Shown one piece after another: positions 1 to 15,890 of a DNA stretch of 64,000 nt; within the stretch, counting starts at the first letter, position 1, and the number at the start of each line of letters is the position of its first letter. The notes under the pieces were generated by a model that was not told the origin of the DNA, made no database searches, and saw nothing but the letters and a program-made list of their open reading frames with translations. The DNA is taken from NCBI GenBank assembly GCA_963680875.1, contig OY804575.1, positions 29,788,494 to 29,852,493 on the forward strand, given 5' to 3'. This DNA comes from Bathymodiolus brooksi (lineage: Eukaryota > Mollusca > Bivalvia > Mytilida > Modiolidae). The position numbers and the translations under genes were made by a program.

Positions 1-3000
1 TGTGATATATACTTCTGTTTGTCATGTGGTTTTCACCCTATGTGTTTATAAATGTCAGGACTTTCAACCAATGTGATATATACTTCTGTTTGTCATGTGG
101 TTTTCATCCTATGTGTTTATAAATGTCAGGACTTTCAACCAATGTGATATATACTTCTGTTTGTCATGTGGTTTTCACCCTATGTGTTTATAAATGTCAG
201 GACTTTCAACCAATGTGATATATACTTCTGTTTGTCATGTGGTTTTCACCCTATGTGTTTATAAATGTCAGTACTTTCAACCAATGTGATATATACTTGT
301 TTGTCATGTGGTTTTCATCCTATGTGTTTATAAATGTCAGGACTTTCAACCAATGTGATATATACTTCTGTTTGTCATGTGGTTTTCACCCTATGTGTTT
401 ATAAATGTCAGGACTTTCAACCAATGTGATATATACTTCTGTTTGTCATGTGGTTTTCACTCTATGTGTTTATAAATGTCAGGGCTTTCAACCAATGTGA
501 TATATACTTCTGTTTGTCATGTGGTTTTCACCCTATGTGTTTATAAATGTCAGGACTTTCAACCAATGTGATATATACTTGTTTGTCATGTGATTTTCAC
601 CCTATGTGTTTATAAATGTCAGGACTTTCAACCAATGTGATATATACTTCTGTTTGTCATGTGGTTTTCACCCTATGTGTTTATAAATGTCAGGACTTTC
701 AACCAATGTGATATATACTTCTGTTTGTCATGTGGTTTTCACCCTGTGTTTATAAATGTCAGGACTTTCAACCAATGTGATATATACTTCTGTTTGTCAT
801 GTGGTTTTCATCCTATGTGTTTATAAATGTCTGTACTTTCAACCAATGTGATATATACTTCTGTTTGTCATGTGGTTTTCACCCTATGTGTTTATAAATG
901 TCAGGACTTTCAACCAATGTGATATATACTTCTGTTTGTCATGTGGTTTTCATCCTATGTGTTTATAAATGTCAGGACTTTCAACCAATGTGATATATAC
1001 TTCTGTTTGTCATGTGGTTTTCATCCTATGTGTTTATAAATGTCAGGACTTTCAACCAATGTGATATATACTTCTGTTTGTCATGTGGTTTTCACCCTAT
1101 GTGTTTATAAATGTCAGGACTTTCAACCAATGTGATATATACTTCTGTTTGTCATGTGGTTTTCATCCTATGTGTTTATAAATGTCAGGACTTTAAACCA
1201 ATGTGATATATACTTCTGTTTGTCATGTGGTTTTCACTCTATGTGTTTATAAATGTCAGGACTTTCAACCAATGTGATATATACTTCTGTTTGTCATGTG
1301 GTTTTCATCCTATGTGTTTATAAATGTCAGGACTTTAAACCAATGTGATATATACTTCTGTTTGTCATGTGGTTTTCATCATGTGTTTATAAATGTCAGG
1401 ACTTTCAACCAATGTGATATATACTTCTGTTTGTCATGTGGTTTTCACCCTATGTGTTTATAAATGTCAGGACTTTCAACCAATGTGATATATACTTCTG
1501 TTTGTCATGTGGTTTTCACCCTATGTGTTTATAAATGTCAGGACTTTCAACCAATGTGATATATACTTCTGTTTGTCATGTGGTTTTCATCCTATGTGTT
1601 TATAAATGTCAGGACTTTCAACCCATGTGATATATACTTGTTTGTCATGTGGTTTTCACCCTATGTGTTTATAAATGTCAGGACTTTCAACCAATGTGAT
1701 ATATACTTCTGTTTGTCATGTGGTTTTCATCCTATGTGTTTATAAATGTCAGGACTTTCAACCAATGTGATATATTCTTCTGTTTGTCATGTGGTTTTCA
1801 TCCTATGTGTTTATTAATGTCAGGACTTTCAACCAATGTGATATATACTTCTGTTTGTCATGTGGTTTTCACCCTATGTGTTTATAAATGTCAGGACTTT
1901 CAACTAATGTGATATATACTTCTGTTTGTCATGTGGTTTTCACCCTATGTGTTTATAAATGTCAGTACTTTCAACCAATGTGATATATACTTCTGTTTGT
2001 CATGTGGTTTTCATCCTATGTGTTTATAAATGTCAGGACTTTCAACCAATGTGATATATACTTCTGTTTGTCATGTGGTTTTCACCCTATGTGTTTACAA
2101 ATGTCAGGACTTTCAACCAATGTGATATATACTTCTGTTTGTCATGTGGTTTTCACTCTATGTGTTTATAAATGTCAGGGCTTTCAACCAATGTGATATA
2201 TACTTCTGTTTGTCATGTAGTTTTCACCCTATGTGTTTATAAATGTCAGGACTTTCAACCAATGTGATATATACTTGTTTGTCATGTGGTTTTCACCCTA
2301 TGTGTTTATAAATGTCAGGACTTTCAACCAATGTGATATATACTTCTGTTTGTCATGTGGTTTTCACTCTATGTGTTTATAAATGTCAGGACTTTTAACC
2401 AATGTGATATATACTTGTTTGTCATGTGGTTTTCATCCTATGTGTTTATTAATGTCAGGACTTTCAACCAATGTGATATATACTTCTGTTTGTCATGTGG
2501 TTTTCACCCTATGTGTTTATAAATGTCAGGACTTTCAACCAATGTGATATATACTTCTGTTTGTCATGTGGTTTTCACCCTATGTGTTTATAAATGTCAG
2601 GACTTTCAACCAATGTGATATATACTTCTGTTTGTCATGTGGTTTTCACCCTATGTGTTTATAAATGTCAGGACTTTCAACCAATGTGATATATACTTCT
2701 GTTTGTCATGTGGTTTTCACCCTGTGTTTATAAATGTCAGGACTTTCAACCAATGTGATATATACTTCTGTTTGTCATGTGGTTTTCATCCTATGTGTTT
2801 ATAAATGTCAGGACTTTCAACCAATGTGATATATACTTCTGTTTGTCATGTGGTTTTCATCCTATGTGTTTATAAATGTCAGGACTTTCAACCAATGTGA
2901 TATATACTTCTGTTTGTCATGTGGTTTTCATCCTATGTGTTTATAAATGTCAGGACTTTCAACCAATGTGATATATACTTCTGTTTGTCATGTGGTTTTC

Positions 3001-6000
3001 ACCCTATGTGTTTATAAATGTCAGGACTTTCAACCAATGTGATATATACTTCTGTTTGTCATGTGGTTTTCACCCTATGTGTTTATAAATGTCAGGACTT
3101 TCAACCAATGTATTATATACTTGTTTGTCATGTGGTTTTCATCCTATGTGTTTATAAATGTCAAGACTTTCAACCAATGTGATATATACTTCTGTTTGTC
3201 ATGTGGTTTTCACCCTATGTGTTTATAAATGTCAGGACTTTCAACCAATGTGATATATACTTCTGTTTGTCATGTGGTTTTCACTCTATGTGTTTATAAA
3301 TGTCAGGGCTTTCAACCAATGTGATATATACTTCTGTTTGTCATGTGGTTTTCACCCTGTGTTTATAAATGTCAGGACTTTCAACCAATGTGATATATAC
3401 TTGTTTGTCATGTGGTTTTCACCCTATGTGTTTATAAATGTCAGGACTTTCAACCAATGTGATATATACTTCTGTTTGTCATGTGGTTTTCACTCTATGT
3501 GTTTATAAATGTCAGGACTTTTAACCAATGTGATATGTACTTGTTTGTCATGTGGTATTCACCCTATGTGTTTATAAATGTCAGGACTTTCAACCAATGT
3601 GATATATACTTCTGTTTGTCATATGGTTTTCACCCTATGTGTTTATAAATGTCAGTACTTTCAACCAATGTGATATATACTTCTGTTTGTCATGTGGTTT
3701 TCATCCTATGTGTTTATAAATGTCAGGACTTTCAACCAATGTGATATATACTTCTGTTTGTCATGTGGTTTTCACCCTATGTGTTTATAAATGTCAGGAC
3801 TTTCAACCAATGTGATATATACTTCTGTTTGTCATGTGGTTTTCACCCTATGTGTTTATAAATGTCAGGACTTTCAACCAATGTGATATATACTTCTGTT
3901 TGTCATGTGGTTTTCACCCTATGTGTTTATAATTGTCAGGACTTTCAACCAATGTGATATATACTTCTGTTTGTCATGTGGTTTTCACCCTGTGTTTATA
4001 AATGTCAGGACTTTCAACCAATGTGATATATACTTCTGTTTGTCATGTGGTTTTCATCCTATGTGTTTATAAATGTCTGTACTTTCAACCAATGTGATAT
4101 ATACTTCTGTTTATCATGTGGTTTTCACCCTATGTGTTTATAAATGTCAGGACTTTCAACCAATGTGATATATACTTCTGTTTGTCATGTGGTTTTCATC
4201 CTATGTGTTTATAAATGTCAGGACTTTCAACCAATGTGATATATACTTCTGTTTGTCATGTGGTTTTCATCCTATGTGTTTATAAATGTCAGGACTTTCA
4301 ACCAATGTGATATATACTTCTGTTTGTCATGTGGTTTTCACCCTATGTGTTTATAAATGTCAGGACTTTCAACCAATGTGATATATACTTCTGTTTGTCA
4401 TGTGGTTTTCACCCTATGTGTTTATAAATGTCAGGACTTTCAACCAATGTGATATATACTTCTGTTTGTCATGTGGTTTTCACCCTATGTGTTTATAAAT
4501 GTCAGGACTTTCAACCAATGTGATATATACTTCTGTTTGTCATGTGGTTTTCACCCTATGTGTTTATAAATGTCAGGACTTTCAACCAATGTGATATATA
4601 CTTCTGTTTGTCATGTGGTTTTCATCCTATGTGTTTATAAATGTCAGGACTTTCAACCAATGTGATATATACTTCTGTTTGTCATGTGGTTTTCATCCTA
4701 TGTGTTTATAAATGTCAGGACTTTCAACCAATGTGATATATACTTCTGTTTGTCATGTGGTTTTCATCCTATGTGTTTATAAATGTCAGGACTTTCAACC
4801 AATGTGATATATACTTGTTTGTCATGTGGTTTTCATCCTATGTGTTTATAAATGTCAGGACTTTCAACCAATGTGATATATACTTCTGTTTGTCATGTGG
4901 TTTTCACTCTATGTGTTTATAAATGTCAGGACTTTTAACCAATGTGATATATACTTGTTTGTCATGTGGTTTTCATCCTATGTGTTTATTAATGTCAGGA
5001 CTTTCAACCAATGTGATATATACTTCTGTTTGTCATGTGGTTTTCACCCTATGTGTTTATAAATGTCAGGACTTTCAACCAATGTGATATATACTTCTGT
5101 TTGTCATGTGGTTTTCACCCTATGTGTTTATAAATGTCAGGACTTTCAACCAATGTGATATATACTTCTGTTTGTCATGTGGTTTTCACCCTATGTGTTT
5201 ATAAATGTCAGGACTTTCAACCAATGTGATATATACTTCTGTTTGTCATGTGGTTTTCACCCTGTGTTTATAAATGTCAGGACTTTCAACCAATGTGATA
5301 TATACTTCTGTTTGTCATGTGGTTTTCATCCTATGTGTTTATAAATGTCAGGACTTTCAACCAATGTGATATATACTTCTGTTTGTCATGTGGTTTTCAT
5401 CCTATGTGTTTATAAATGTCAGGACTTTCAACCAATGTGATATATACTTCTGTTTGTCATGTGGTTTTCATCCTATGTGTTTATAAATGTCAGGACTTTC
5501 AACCAATGTGATATATACTTCTGTTTGTCATGTGGTTTTCACCCTATGTGTTTATAAATGTCAGGACTTTCAACTAATGTGATATATACTTCTGTTTGTC
5601 ATGTGGTTTTCACCCTATGTGTTTATAAATGTCAGGACTTTCAACCAATGTATTATATACTTGTTTGTCATGTGGTTTTCATCCTATGTGTTTATAAATG
5701 TCAAGACTTTCAACCAATGTGATATATACTTCTGTTTGTCATGTGGTTTTCACCCTATGTGTTTATAAATGTCAGGACTTTCAACCAATGTGATATATAC
5801 TTCTGTTTGTCATGTGGTTTTCACTCTATGTGTTTATAAATGTCAGGGCTTTCAACCAATGTGATATATACTTCTGTTTGTCATGTGGTTTTCACCCTGT
5901 GTTTATAAATGTCAGGACTTTCAACCAATGTGATATATACTTGTTTGTCATGTGGTTTTCACCCTATGTGTTTATAAATGTCAGGACTTTCAACCAATGT

Positions 6001-6173
6001 GATATATACTTCTGTTTGTCATGTGGTTTTCACTCTATGTGTTTATAAATGTCAGGACTTTTAACCAATGTGATATGTACTTGTTTGTCATGTGGTATTC
6101 ACCCTATGTGTTTATAAATGTCAGGACTTTCAACCAATGTGATATATACTTCTGTTTGTCATATGGTTTTCAC

Positions 6174-9100
6174 CCTATGTGTTTATAAATGTCAGTACTT
6201 TCAACCAATGTGATATATACTTCTGTTTGTCATGTGGTTTTCATCCTATGTGTTTATAAATGTCAGGACTTTCAACCAATGTGATATATACTTCTGTTTG
6301 TCATGTGGTTTTCACCCTATGTGTTTATAAATGTCAGGACTTTCAACCAATGTGATATATACTTCTGTTTGTCATGTGGTTTTCACCCTATGTGTTTATA
6401 AATGTCAGGACTTTCAACCAATGTGATATATACTTCTGTTTGTCATGTGGTTTTCACCCTATGTGTTTATAAATGTCAGGACTTTCAACCAATGTGATAT
6501 ATACTTCTGTTTGTCATGTGGTTTTCACCCTGTGTTTATAAATGTCAGGACTTTCAACCAATGTGATATATACTTCTGTTTGTCATGTGGTTTTCATCCT
6601 ATGTGTTTATAAATGTCTGTACTTTCAACCAATGTGATATATACTTCTGTTTATCATGTGGTTTTCACCCTATGTGTTTATAAATGTCAGGACTTTCAAC
6701 CAATGTGATATATACTTCTGTTTGTCATGTGGTTTTCATCCTATGTGTTTATAAATGTCAGGACTTTCAACCAATGTGATATATACTTCTGTTTGTCATG
6801 TGGTTTTCATCCTATGTGTTTATAAATGTCAGGACTTTCAACCAATGTGATATATACTTCTGTTTGTCATGTGGTTTTCACCCTATGTGTTTATAAATGT
6901 CAGGACTTTCAACCAATGTGATATATACTTCTGTTTGTCATGTGGTTTTCACCCTATGTGTTTATAAATGTCAGGACTTTCAACCAATGTGATATATACT
7001 TCTGTTTGTCATGTGGTTTTCACCCTATGTGTTTATAAATGTCAGGACTTTCAACCAATGTGATATATACTTCTGTTTGTCATGTGGTTTTCACCCTGTG
7101 TTTATAAATGTCAGGACTTTCAACCAATGTGATATATACTTCTGTTTGTCATGTGGTTTTCATCCTATGTGTTTATAAATGTCAGGACTTTCAACCAATG
7201 TGATATATACTTCTGTTTGTCATGTGGTTTTCATCCTATGTGTTTATAAATGTCAGGACTTTCAACCAATGTGATATATACTTCTGTTTGTCATGTGGTT
7301 TTCATCCTATGTGTTTATAAATGTCAGGACTTTCAACCAATGTGATATATACTTCTGTTTGTCATGTGGTTTTCACCCTATGTGTTTATAAATGTCAGGA
7401 CTTTCAACTAATGTGATATATACTTCTGTTTGTCATGTGGTTTTCACCCTATGTGTTTATAAATGTCAGGACTTTCAACCAATGTATTATATACTTGTTT
7501 GTCATGTGGTTTTCATCCTATGTGTTTATAAATGTCAAGACTTTCAACCAATGTGATATATACTTCTGTTTGTCATGTGGTTTTCACCCTATGTGTTTAT
7601 AAATGTCAGGACTTTCAACCAATGTGATATATACTTCTGTTTGTCATGTGGTTTTCACCCTATGTGTTTATAAATGTCAGGACTTTCAACCAATGTGATA
7701 TATACTTCTGTTTGTCATGTGGTTTTCACCCTATGTGTTTATAAATGTCAGGACTTTCAACCAATGTGATATATACTTCTGTTTGTCATGTGGTTTTCAC
7801 CCTGTGTTTATAAATGTCAGGACTTTCAACCAATGTGATATATACTTCTGTTTGTCATGTGGTTTTCACTCTATGTGTTTATAAATGTCAGGACTTTTAA
7901 CCAATGTGATATATACTTGTTTGTCATGTGGTTTTCATCCTATGTGTTTATTAATGTCAGGACTTTCAACCAATGTGATATATACTTCTGTTTGTCATGT
8001 GGTTTTCACCCTATGTGTTTATAAATGTCAGGACTTTCAACCAATGTGATATATACTTCTGTTTGTCATGTGGTTTTCACCCTATGTGTTTATAAATGTC
8101 AGGACTTTCAACCAATGTGATATATACTTCTGTTTGTCATGTGGTTTTCACCCTATGTGTTTATAAATGTCAGGACTTTCAACCAATGTGATATATACTT
8201 CTGTTTGTCATGTGGTTTTCACCCTGTGTTTATAAATGTCAGGACTTTCAACCAATGTGATATATACTTCTGTTTGTCATGTGGTTTTCATCCTATGTGT
8301 TTATAAATGTCAGGACTTTCAACCAATGTGATATATACTTCTGTTTGTCATGTGGTTTTCATCCTATGTGTTTATAAATGTCAGGACTTTCAACCAATGT
8401 GATATATACTTCTGTTTGTCATGTGGTTTTCATCCTATGTGTTTATAAATGTCAGGACTTTCAACCAATGTGATATATACTTCTGTTTGTCATGTGGTTT
8501 TCACCCTATGTGTTTATAAATGTCAGGACTTTCAACTAATGTGATATATACTTCTGTTTGTCATGTGGTTTTCACCCTATGTGTTTATAAATGTCAGGAC
8601 TTTCAACCAATGTATTATATACTTGTTTGTCATGTGGTTTTCATCCTATGTGTTTATAAATGTCAAGACTTTCAACCAATGTGATATATACTTCTGTTTG
8701 TCATGTGGTTTTCACCCTATGTGTTTATAAATGTCAGGACTTTCAACCAATGTGATATATACTTCTGTTTGTCATGTGGTTTTCACTCTATGTGTTTATA
8801 AATGTCAGGGCTTTCAACCAATGTGATATATACTTCTGTTTGTCATGTGGTTTTCACCCTGTGATTATAAATGTCAGGACTTTCAACCAATGTGATATAT
8901 ACTTGTTTGTCATGTGGTTTTCACCCTATGTGTTTATAAATGTCAGGACTTTCAACCAATGTGATATATACTTCTGTTTGTCATGTGGTTTTCACTCTAT
9001 GTGTTTATAAATGTCAGGACTTTTAACCAATGTGATATGTACTTGTTTGTCATGTGGTATTCACCCTATGTGTTTATAAATGTCAGGACTTTCAACCAAT

Positions 9101-10899
9101 GTGATATATACTTCTGTTTGTCATATGGTTTTCACCCTATGTGTTTATAAATGTCAGTACTTTCAACCAATGTGATATATACTTCTGTTTGTCATGTGGT
9201 TTTCATCCTATGTGTTTATAAATGTCAGGACTTTCAACCAATGTGATATATACTTCTGTTTGTCATGTGGTTTTCACCCTATGTGTTTATAAATGTCAGG
9301 ACTTTCAACCAATGTGATATATACTTCTGTTTGTCATGTGGTTTTCACCCTATGTGTTTATAAATGTCAGGACTTTCAACCAATGTGATATATACTTCTG
9401 TTTGTCATGTGGTTTTCACCCTATGTGTTTATAAATGTCAGGACTTTCAACCAATGTGATATATACTTCTGTTTGTCATGTGGTTTTCACCCTGTGTTTA
9501 TAAATGTCAGGACTTTCAACCAATGTGATATATACTTCTGTTTGTCATGTGGTTTTCATCCTATGTGTTTATAAATGTCTGTACTTTCAACCAATGTGAT
9601 ATATACTTCTGTTTATCATGTGGTTTTCACCCTATGTGTTTATAAATGTCAGGACTTTCAACCAATGTGATATATACTTCTGTTTGTCATGTGGTTTTCA
9701 TCCTATGTGTTTATAAATGTCAGGACTTTCAACCAATGTGATATATACTTCTGTTTGTCATGTGGTTTTCATCCTATGTGTTTATAAATGTCAGGACTTT
9801 CAACCAATGTGATATATACTTCTGTTTGTCATGTGGTTTTCACCCTATGTGTTTATAAATGTCAGGACTTTCAACCAATGTGATATATACTTCTGTTTGT
9901 CATGTGGTTTTCACCCTATGTGTTTATAAATGTCAGGACTTTCAACCAATGTGATATATACTTCTGTTTGTCATGTGGTTTTCACCCTATGTGTTTATAA
10001 ATGTCAGGACTTTCAACCAATGTGATATATACTTCTGTTTGTCATGTGGTTTTCACCCTGTGTTTATAAATGTCAGGACTTTCAACCAATGTGATATATA
10101 CTTCTGTTTGTCATGTGGTTTTCATCCTATGTGTTTATAAATGTCAGGACTTTCAACCAATGTGATATATACTTCTGTTTGTCATGTGGTTTTCATCCTA
10201 TGTGTTTATAAATGTCAGGACTTTCAACCAATGTGATATATACTTCTGTTTGTCATGTGGTTTTCATCCTATGTGTTTATAAATGTCAGGACTTTCAACC
10301 AATGTGATATATACTTGTTTGTCATGTGGTTTTCATCCTATGTGTTTATAAATGTCAGGACTTTCAACCAATGTGATATATACTTCTGTTTGTCATGTGG
10401 TTTTCACTCTATGTGTTTATAAATGTCAGGACTTTTAACCAATGTGATATATACTTGTTTGTCATGTGGTTTTCATCCTATGTGTTTATTAATGTCAGGA
10501 CTTTCAACCAATGTGATATATACTTCTGTTTGTCATGTGGTTTTCACCCTATGTGTTTATAAATGTCAGGACTTTCAACCAATGTGATATATACTTCTGT
10601 TTGTCATGTGGTTTTCACCCTATGTGTTTATAAATGTCAGGACTTTCAACCAATGTGATATATACTTCTGTTTGTCATGTGGTTTTCACCCTATGTGTTT
10701 ATAAATGTCAGGACTTTCAACCAATGTGATATATACTTCTGTTTGTCATGTGGTTTTCACCCTGTGTTTATAAATGTCAGGACTTTCAACCAATGTGATA
10801 TATACTTCTGTTTGTCATGTGGTTTTCATCCTATGTGTTTATAAATGTCAGGACTTTCAACCAATGTGATATATACTTCTGTTTGTCATGTGGTTTTCA
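6174..10899 (+). repeat. Higher-order block E, copy 1 (shift 4,798 bp)
   Basis: This stretch of the satellite is repeated at 10,972-15,697. Rare marker variants line up at a constant offset of 4,798 bp: GTCTGTAC at 6,617/11,415, TGTATTATATAC at 7,483/12,281, the CCCTGTG short unit at 7,800/12,598, AACTAATG at 8,537/13,335 and the private change CCCTGTGATTATAAA near 8,863/13,661. The offset equals 68 monomers, 15 of them short by 2 bp. The alignment ends at 10,900/15,698, where CACCC faces CATCC. Confidence 0.85.
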
Positions 10900-10971
10900 C
10901 CCTATGTGTTTATAAATGTCAGGACTTTCAACCAATGTGATATATACTTCTGTTTGTCATGTGGTTTTCAT

Positions 10972-13900
10972 CCTATGTGTTTATAAATGTCAGTACTTTC
11001 AACCAATGTGATATATACTTCTGTTTGTCATGTGGTTTTCATCCTATGTGTTTATAAATGTCAGGACTTTCAACCAATGTGATATATACTTCTGTTTGTC
11101 ATGTGGTTTTCACCCTATGTGTTTATAAATGTCAGGACTTTCAACCAATGTGATATATACTTCTGTTTGTCATGTGGTTTTCACCCTATGTGTTTATAAA
11201 TGTCAGGACTTTCAACCAATGTGATATATACTTCTGTTTGTCATGTGGTTTTCACCCTATGTGTTTATAAATGTCAGGACTTTCAACCAATGTGATATAT
11301 ACTTCTGTTTGTCATGTGGTTTTCACCCTGTGTTTATAAATGTCAGGACTTTCAACCAATGTGATATATACTTCTGTTTGTCATGTGGTTTTCATCCTAT
11401 GTGTTTATAAATGTCTGTACTTTCAACCAATGTGATATATACTTCTGTTTATCATGTGGTTTTCACCCTATGTGTTTATAAATGTCAGGACTTTCAACCA
11501 ATGTGATATATACTTCTGTTTGTCATGTGGTTTTCATCCTATGTGTTTATAAATGTCAGGACTTTCAACCAATGTGATATATACTTCTGTTTGTCATGTG
11601 GTTTTCATCCTATGTGTTTATAAATGTCAGGACTTTCAACCAATGTGATATATACTTCTGTTTGTCATGTGGTTTTCACCCTATGTGTTTATAAATGTCA
11701 GGACTTTCAACCAATGTGATATATACTTCTGTTTGTCATGTGGTTTTCACCCTATGTGTTTATAAATGTCAGGACTTTCAACCAATGTGATATATACTTC
11801 TGTTTGTCATGTGGTTTTCACCCTATGTGTTTATAAATGTCAGGACTTTCAACCAATGTGATATATACTTCTGTTTGTCATGTGGTTTTCACCCTGTGTT
11901 TATAAATGTCAGGACTTTCAACCAATGTGATATATACTTCTGTTTGTCATGTGGTTTTCATCCTATGTGTTTATAAATGTCAGGACTTTCAACCAATGTG
12001 ATATATACTTCTGTTTGTCATGTGGTTTTCATCCTATGTGTTTATAAATGTCAGGACTTTCAACCAATGTGATATATACTTCTGTTTGTCATGTGGTTTT
12101 CATCCTATGTGTTTATAAATGTCAGGACTTTCAACCAATGTGATATATACTTCTGTTTGTCATGTGGTTTTCACCCTATGTGTTTATAAATGTCAGGACT
12201 TTCAACTAATGTGATATATACTTCTGTTTGTCATGTGGTTTTCACCCTATGTGTTTATAAATGTCAGGACTTTCAACCAATGTATTATATACTTGTTTGT
12301 CATGTGGTTTTCATCCTATGTGTTTATAAATGTCAAGACTTTCAACCAATGTGATATATACTTCTGTTTGTCATGTGGTTTTCACCCTATGTGTTTATAA
12401 ATGTCAGGACTTTCAACCAATGTGATATATACTTCTGTTTGTCATGTGGTTTTCACCCTATGTGTTTATAAATGTCAGGACTTTCAACCAATGTGATATA
12501 TACTTCTGTTTGTCATGTGGTTTTCACCCTATGTGTTTATAAATGTCAGGACTTTCAACCAATGTGATATATACTTCTGTTTGTCATGTGGTTTTCACCC
12601 TGTGTTTATAAATGTCAGGACTTTCAACCAATGTGATATATACTTCTGTTTGTCATGTGGTTTTCACTCTATGTGTTTATAAATGTCAGGACTTTTAACC
12701 AATGTGATATATACTTGTTTGTCATGTGGTTTTCATCCTATGTGTTTATTAATGTCAGGACTTTCAACCAATGTGATATATACTTCTGTTTGTCATGTGG
12801 TTTTCACCCTATGTGTTTATAAATGTCAGGACTTTCAACCAATGTGATATATACTTCTGTTTGTCATGTGGTTTTCACCCTATGTGTTTATAAATGTCAG
12901 GACTTTCAACCAATGTGATATATACTTCTGTTTGTCATGTGGTTTTCACCCTATGTGTTTATAAATGTCAGGACTTTCAACCAATGTGATATATACTTCT
13001 GTTTGTCATGTGGTTTTCACCCTGTGTTTATAAATGTCAGGACTTTCAACCAATGTGATATATACTTCTGTTTGTCATGTGGTTTTCATCCTATGTGTTT
13101 ATAAATGTCAGGACTTTCAACCAATGTGATATATACTTCTGTTTGTCATGTGGTTTTCATCCTATGTGTTTATAAATGTCAGGACTTTCAACCAATGTGA
13201 TATATACTTCTGTTTGTCATGTGGTTTTCATCCTATGTGTTTATAAATGTCAGGACTTTCAACCAATGTGATATATACTTCTGTTTGTCATGTGGTTTTC
13301 ACCCTATGTGTTTATAAATGTCAGGACTTTCAACTAATGTGATATATACTTCTGTTTGTCATGTGGTTTTCACCCTATGTGTTTATAAATGTCAGGACTT
13401 TCAACCAATGTATTATATACTTGTTTGTCATGTGGTTTTCATCCTATGTGTTTATAAATGTCAAGACTTTCAACCAATGTGATATATACTTCTGTTTGTC
13501 ATGTGGTTTTCACCCTATGTGTTTATAAATGTCAGGACTTTCAACCAATGTGATATATACTTCTGTTTGTCATGTGGTTTTCACTCTATGTGTTTATAAA
13601 TGTCAGGGCTTTCAACCAATGTGATATATACTTCTGTTTGTCATGTGGTTTTCACCCTGTGATTATAAATGTCAGGACTTTCAACCAATGTGATATATAC
13701 TTGTTTGTCATGTGGTTTTCACCCTATGTGTTTATAAATGTCAGGACTTTCAACCAATGTGATATATACTTCTGTTTGTCATGTGGTTTTCACTCTATGT
13801 GTTTATAAATGTCAGGACTTTTAACCAATGTGATATGTACTTGTTTGTCATGTGGTATTCACCCTATGTGTTTATAAATGTCAGGACTTTCAACCAATGT

Positions 13901-15697
13901 GATATATACTTCTGTTTGTCATATGGTTTTCACCCTATGTGTTTATAAATGTCAGTACTTTCAACCAATGTGATATATACTTCTGTTTGTCATGTGGTTT
14001 TCATCCTATGTGTTTATAAATGTCAGGACTTTCAACCAATGTGATATATACTTCTGTTTGTCATGTGGTTTTCACCCTATGTGTTTATAAATGTCAGGAC
14101 TTTCAACCAATGTGATATATACTTCTGTTTGTCATGTGGTTTTCACCCTATGTGTTTATAAATGTCAGGACTTTCAACCAATGTGATATATACTTCTGTT
14201 TGTCATGTGGTTTTCACCCTATGTGTTTATAAATGTCAGGACTTTCAACCAATGTGATATATACTTCTGTTTGTCATGTGGTTTTCACCCTGTGTTTATA
14301 AATGTCAGGACTTTCAACCAATGTGATATATACTTCTGTTTGTCATGTGGTTTTCATCCTATGTGTTTATAAATGTCTGTACTTTCAACCAATGTGATAT
14401 ATACTTCTGTTTATCATGTGGTTTTCACCCTATGTGTTTATAAATGTCAGGACTTTCAACCAATGTGATATATACTTCTGTTTGTCATGTGGTTTTCATC
14501 CTATGTGTTTATAAATGTCAGGACTTTCAACCAATGTGATATATACTTCTGTTTGTCATGTGGTTTTCATCCTATGTGTTTATAAATGTCAGGACTTTCA
14601 ACCAATGTGATATATACTTCTGTTTGTCATGTGGTTTTCACCCTATGTGTTTATAAATGTCAGGACTTTCAACCAATGTGATATATACTTCTGTTTGTCA
14701 TGTGGTTTTCACCCTATGTGTTTATAAATGTCAGGACTTTCAACCAATGTGATATATACTTCTGTTTGTCATGTGGTTTTCACCCTATGTGTTTATAAAT
14801 GTCAGGACTTTCAACCAATGTGATATATACTTCTGTTTGTCATGTGGTTTTCACCCTGTGTTTATAAATGTCAGGACTTTCAACCAATGTGATATATACT
14901 TCTGTTTGTCATGTGGTTTTCATCCTATGTGTTTATAAATGTCAGGACTTTCAACCAATGTGATATATACTTCTGTTTGTCATGTGGTTTTCATCCTATG
15001 TGTTTATAAATGTCAGGACTTTCAACCAATGTGATATATACTTCTGTTTGTCATGTGGTTTTCATCCTATGTGTTTATAAATGTCAGGACTTTCAACCAA
15101 TGTGATATATACTTGTTTGTCATGTGGTTTTCATCCTATGTGTTTATAAATGTCAGGACTTTCAACCAATGTGATATATACTTCTGTTTGTCATGTGGTT
15201 TTCACTCTATGTGTTTATAAATGTCAGGACTTTTAACCAATGTGATATATACTTGTTTGTCATGTGGTTTTCATCCTATGTGTTTATTAATGTCAGGACT
15301 TTCAACCAATGTGATATATACTTCTGTTTGTCATGTGGTTTTCACCCTATGTGTTTATAAATGTCAGGACTTTCAACCAATGTGATATATACTTCTGTTT
15401 GTCATGTGGTTTTCACCCTATGTGTTTATAAATGTCAGGACTTTCAACCAATGTGATATATACTTCTGTTTGTCATGTGGTTTTCACCCTATGTGTTTAT
15501 AAATGTCAGGACTTTCAACCAATGTGATATATACTTCTGTTTGTCATGTGGTTTTCACCCTGTGTTTATAAATGTCAGGACTTTCAACCAATGTGATATA
15601 TACTTCTGTTTGTCATGTGGTTTTCATCCTATGTGTTTATAAATGTCAGGACTTTCAACCAATGTGATATATACTTCTGTTTGTCATGTGGTTTTCA
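10972..15697 (+). repeat. Higher-order block E, copy 2
   Basis: Second copy of the 4.7-kb block at 6,174-10,899. It lies about one monomer downstream of copy 1, so the two are effectively a tandem duplication. The shared private change CCCTGTGATTATAAA, absent from the other equivalent units at about 3.3, 5.9 and 16.2 kb, shows the copies are recent relatives of each other. Confidence 0.85.
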
Positions 15698-15890
15698 TCC
15701 TATGTGTTTATAAATGTCAGGACTTTCAACCAATGTGATATATACTTCTGTTTGTCATGTGGTTTTCATCCTATGTGTTTATAAATGTCAGGACTTTCAA
15801 CCAATGTGATATATACTTCTGTTTGTCATGTGGTTTTCACCCTATGTGTTTATAAATGTCAGGACTTTCAACTAATGTGATATATACTTC

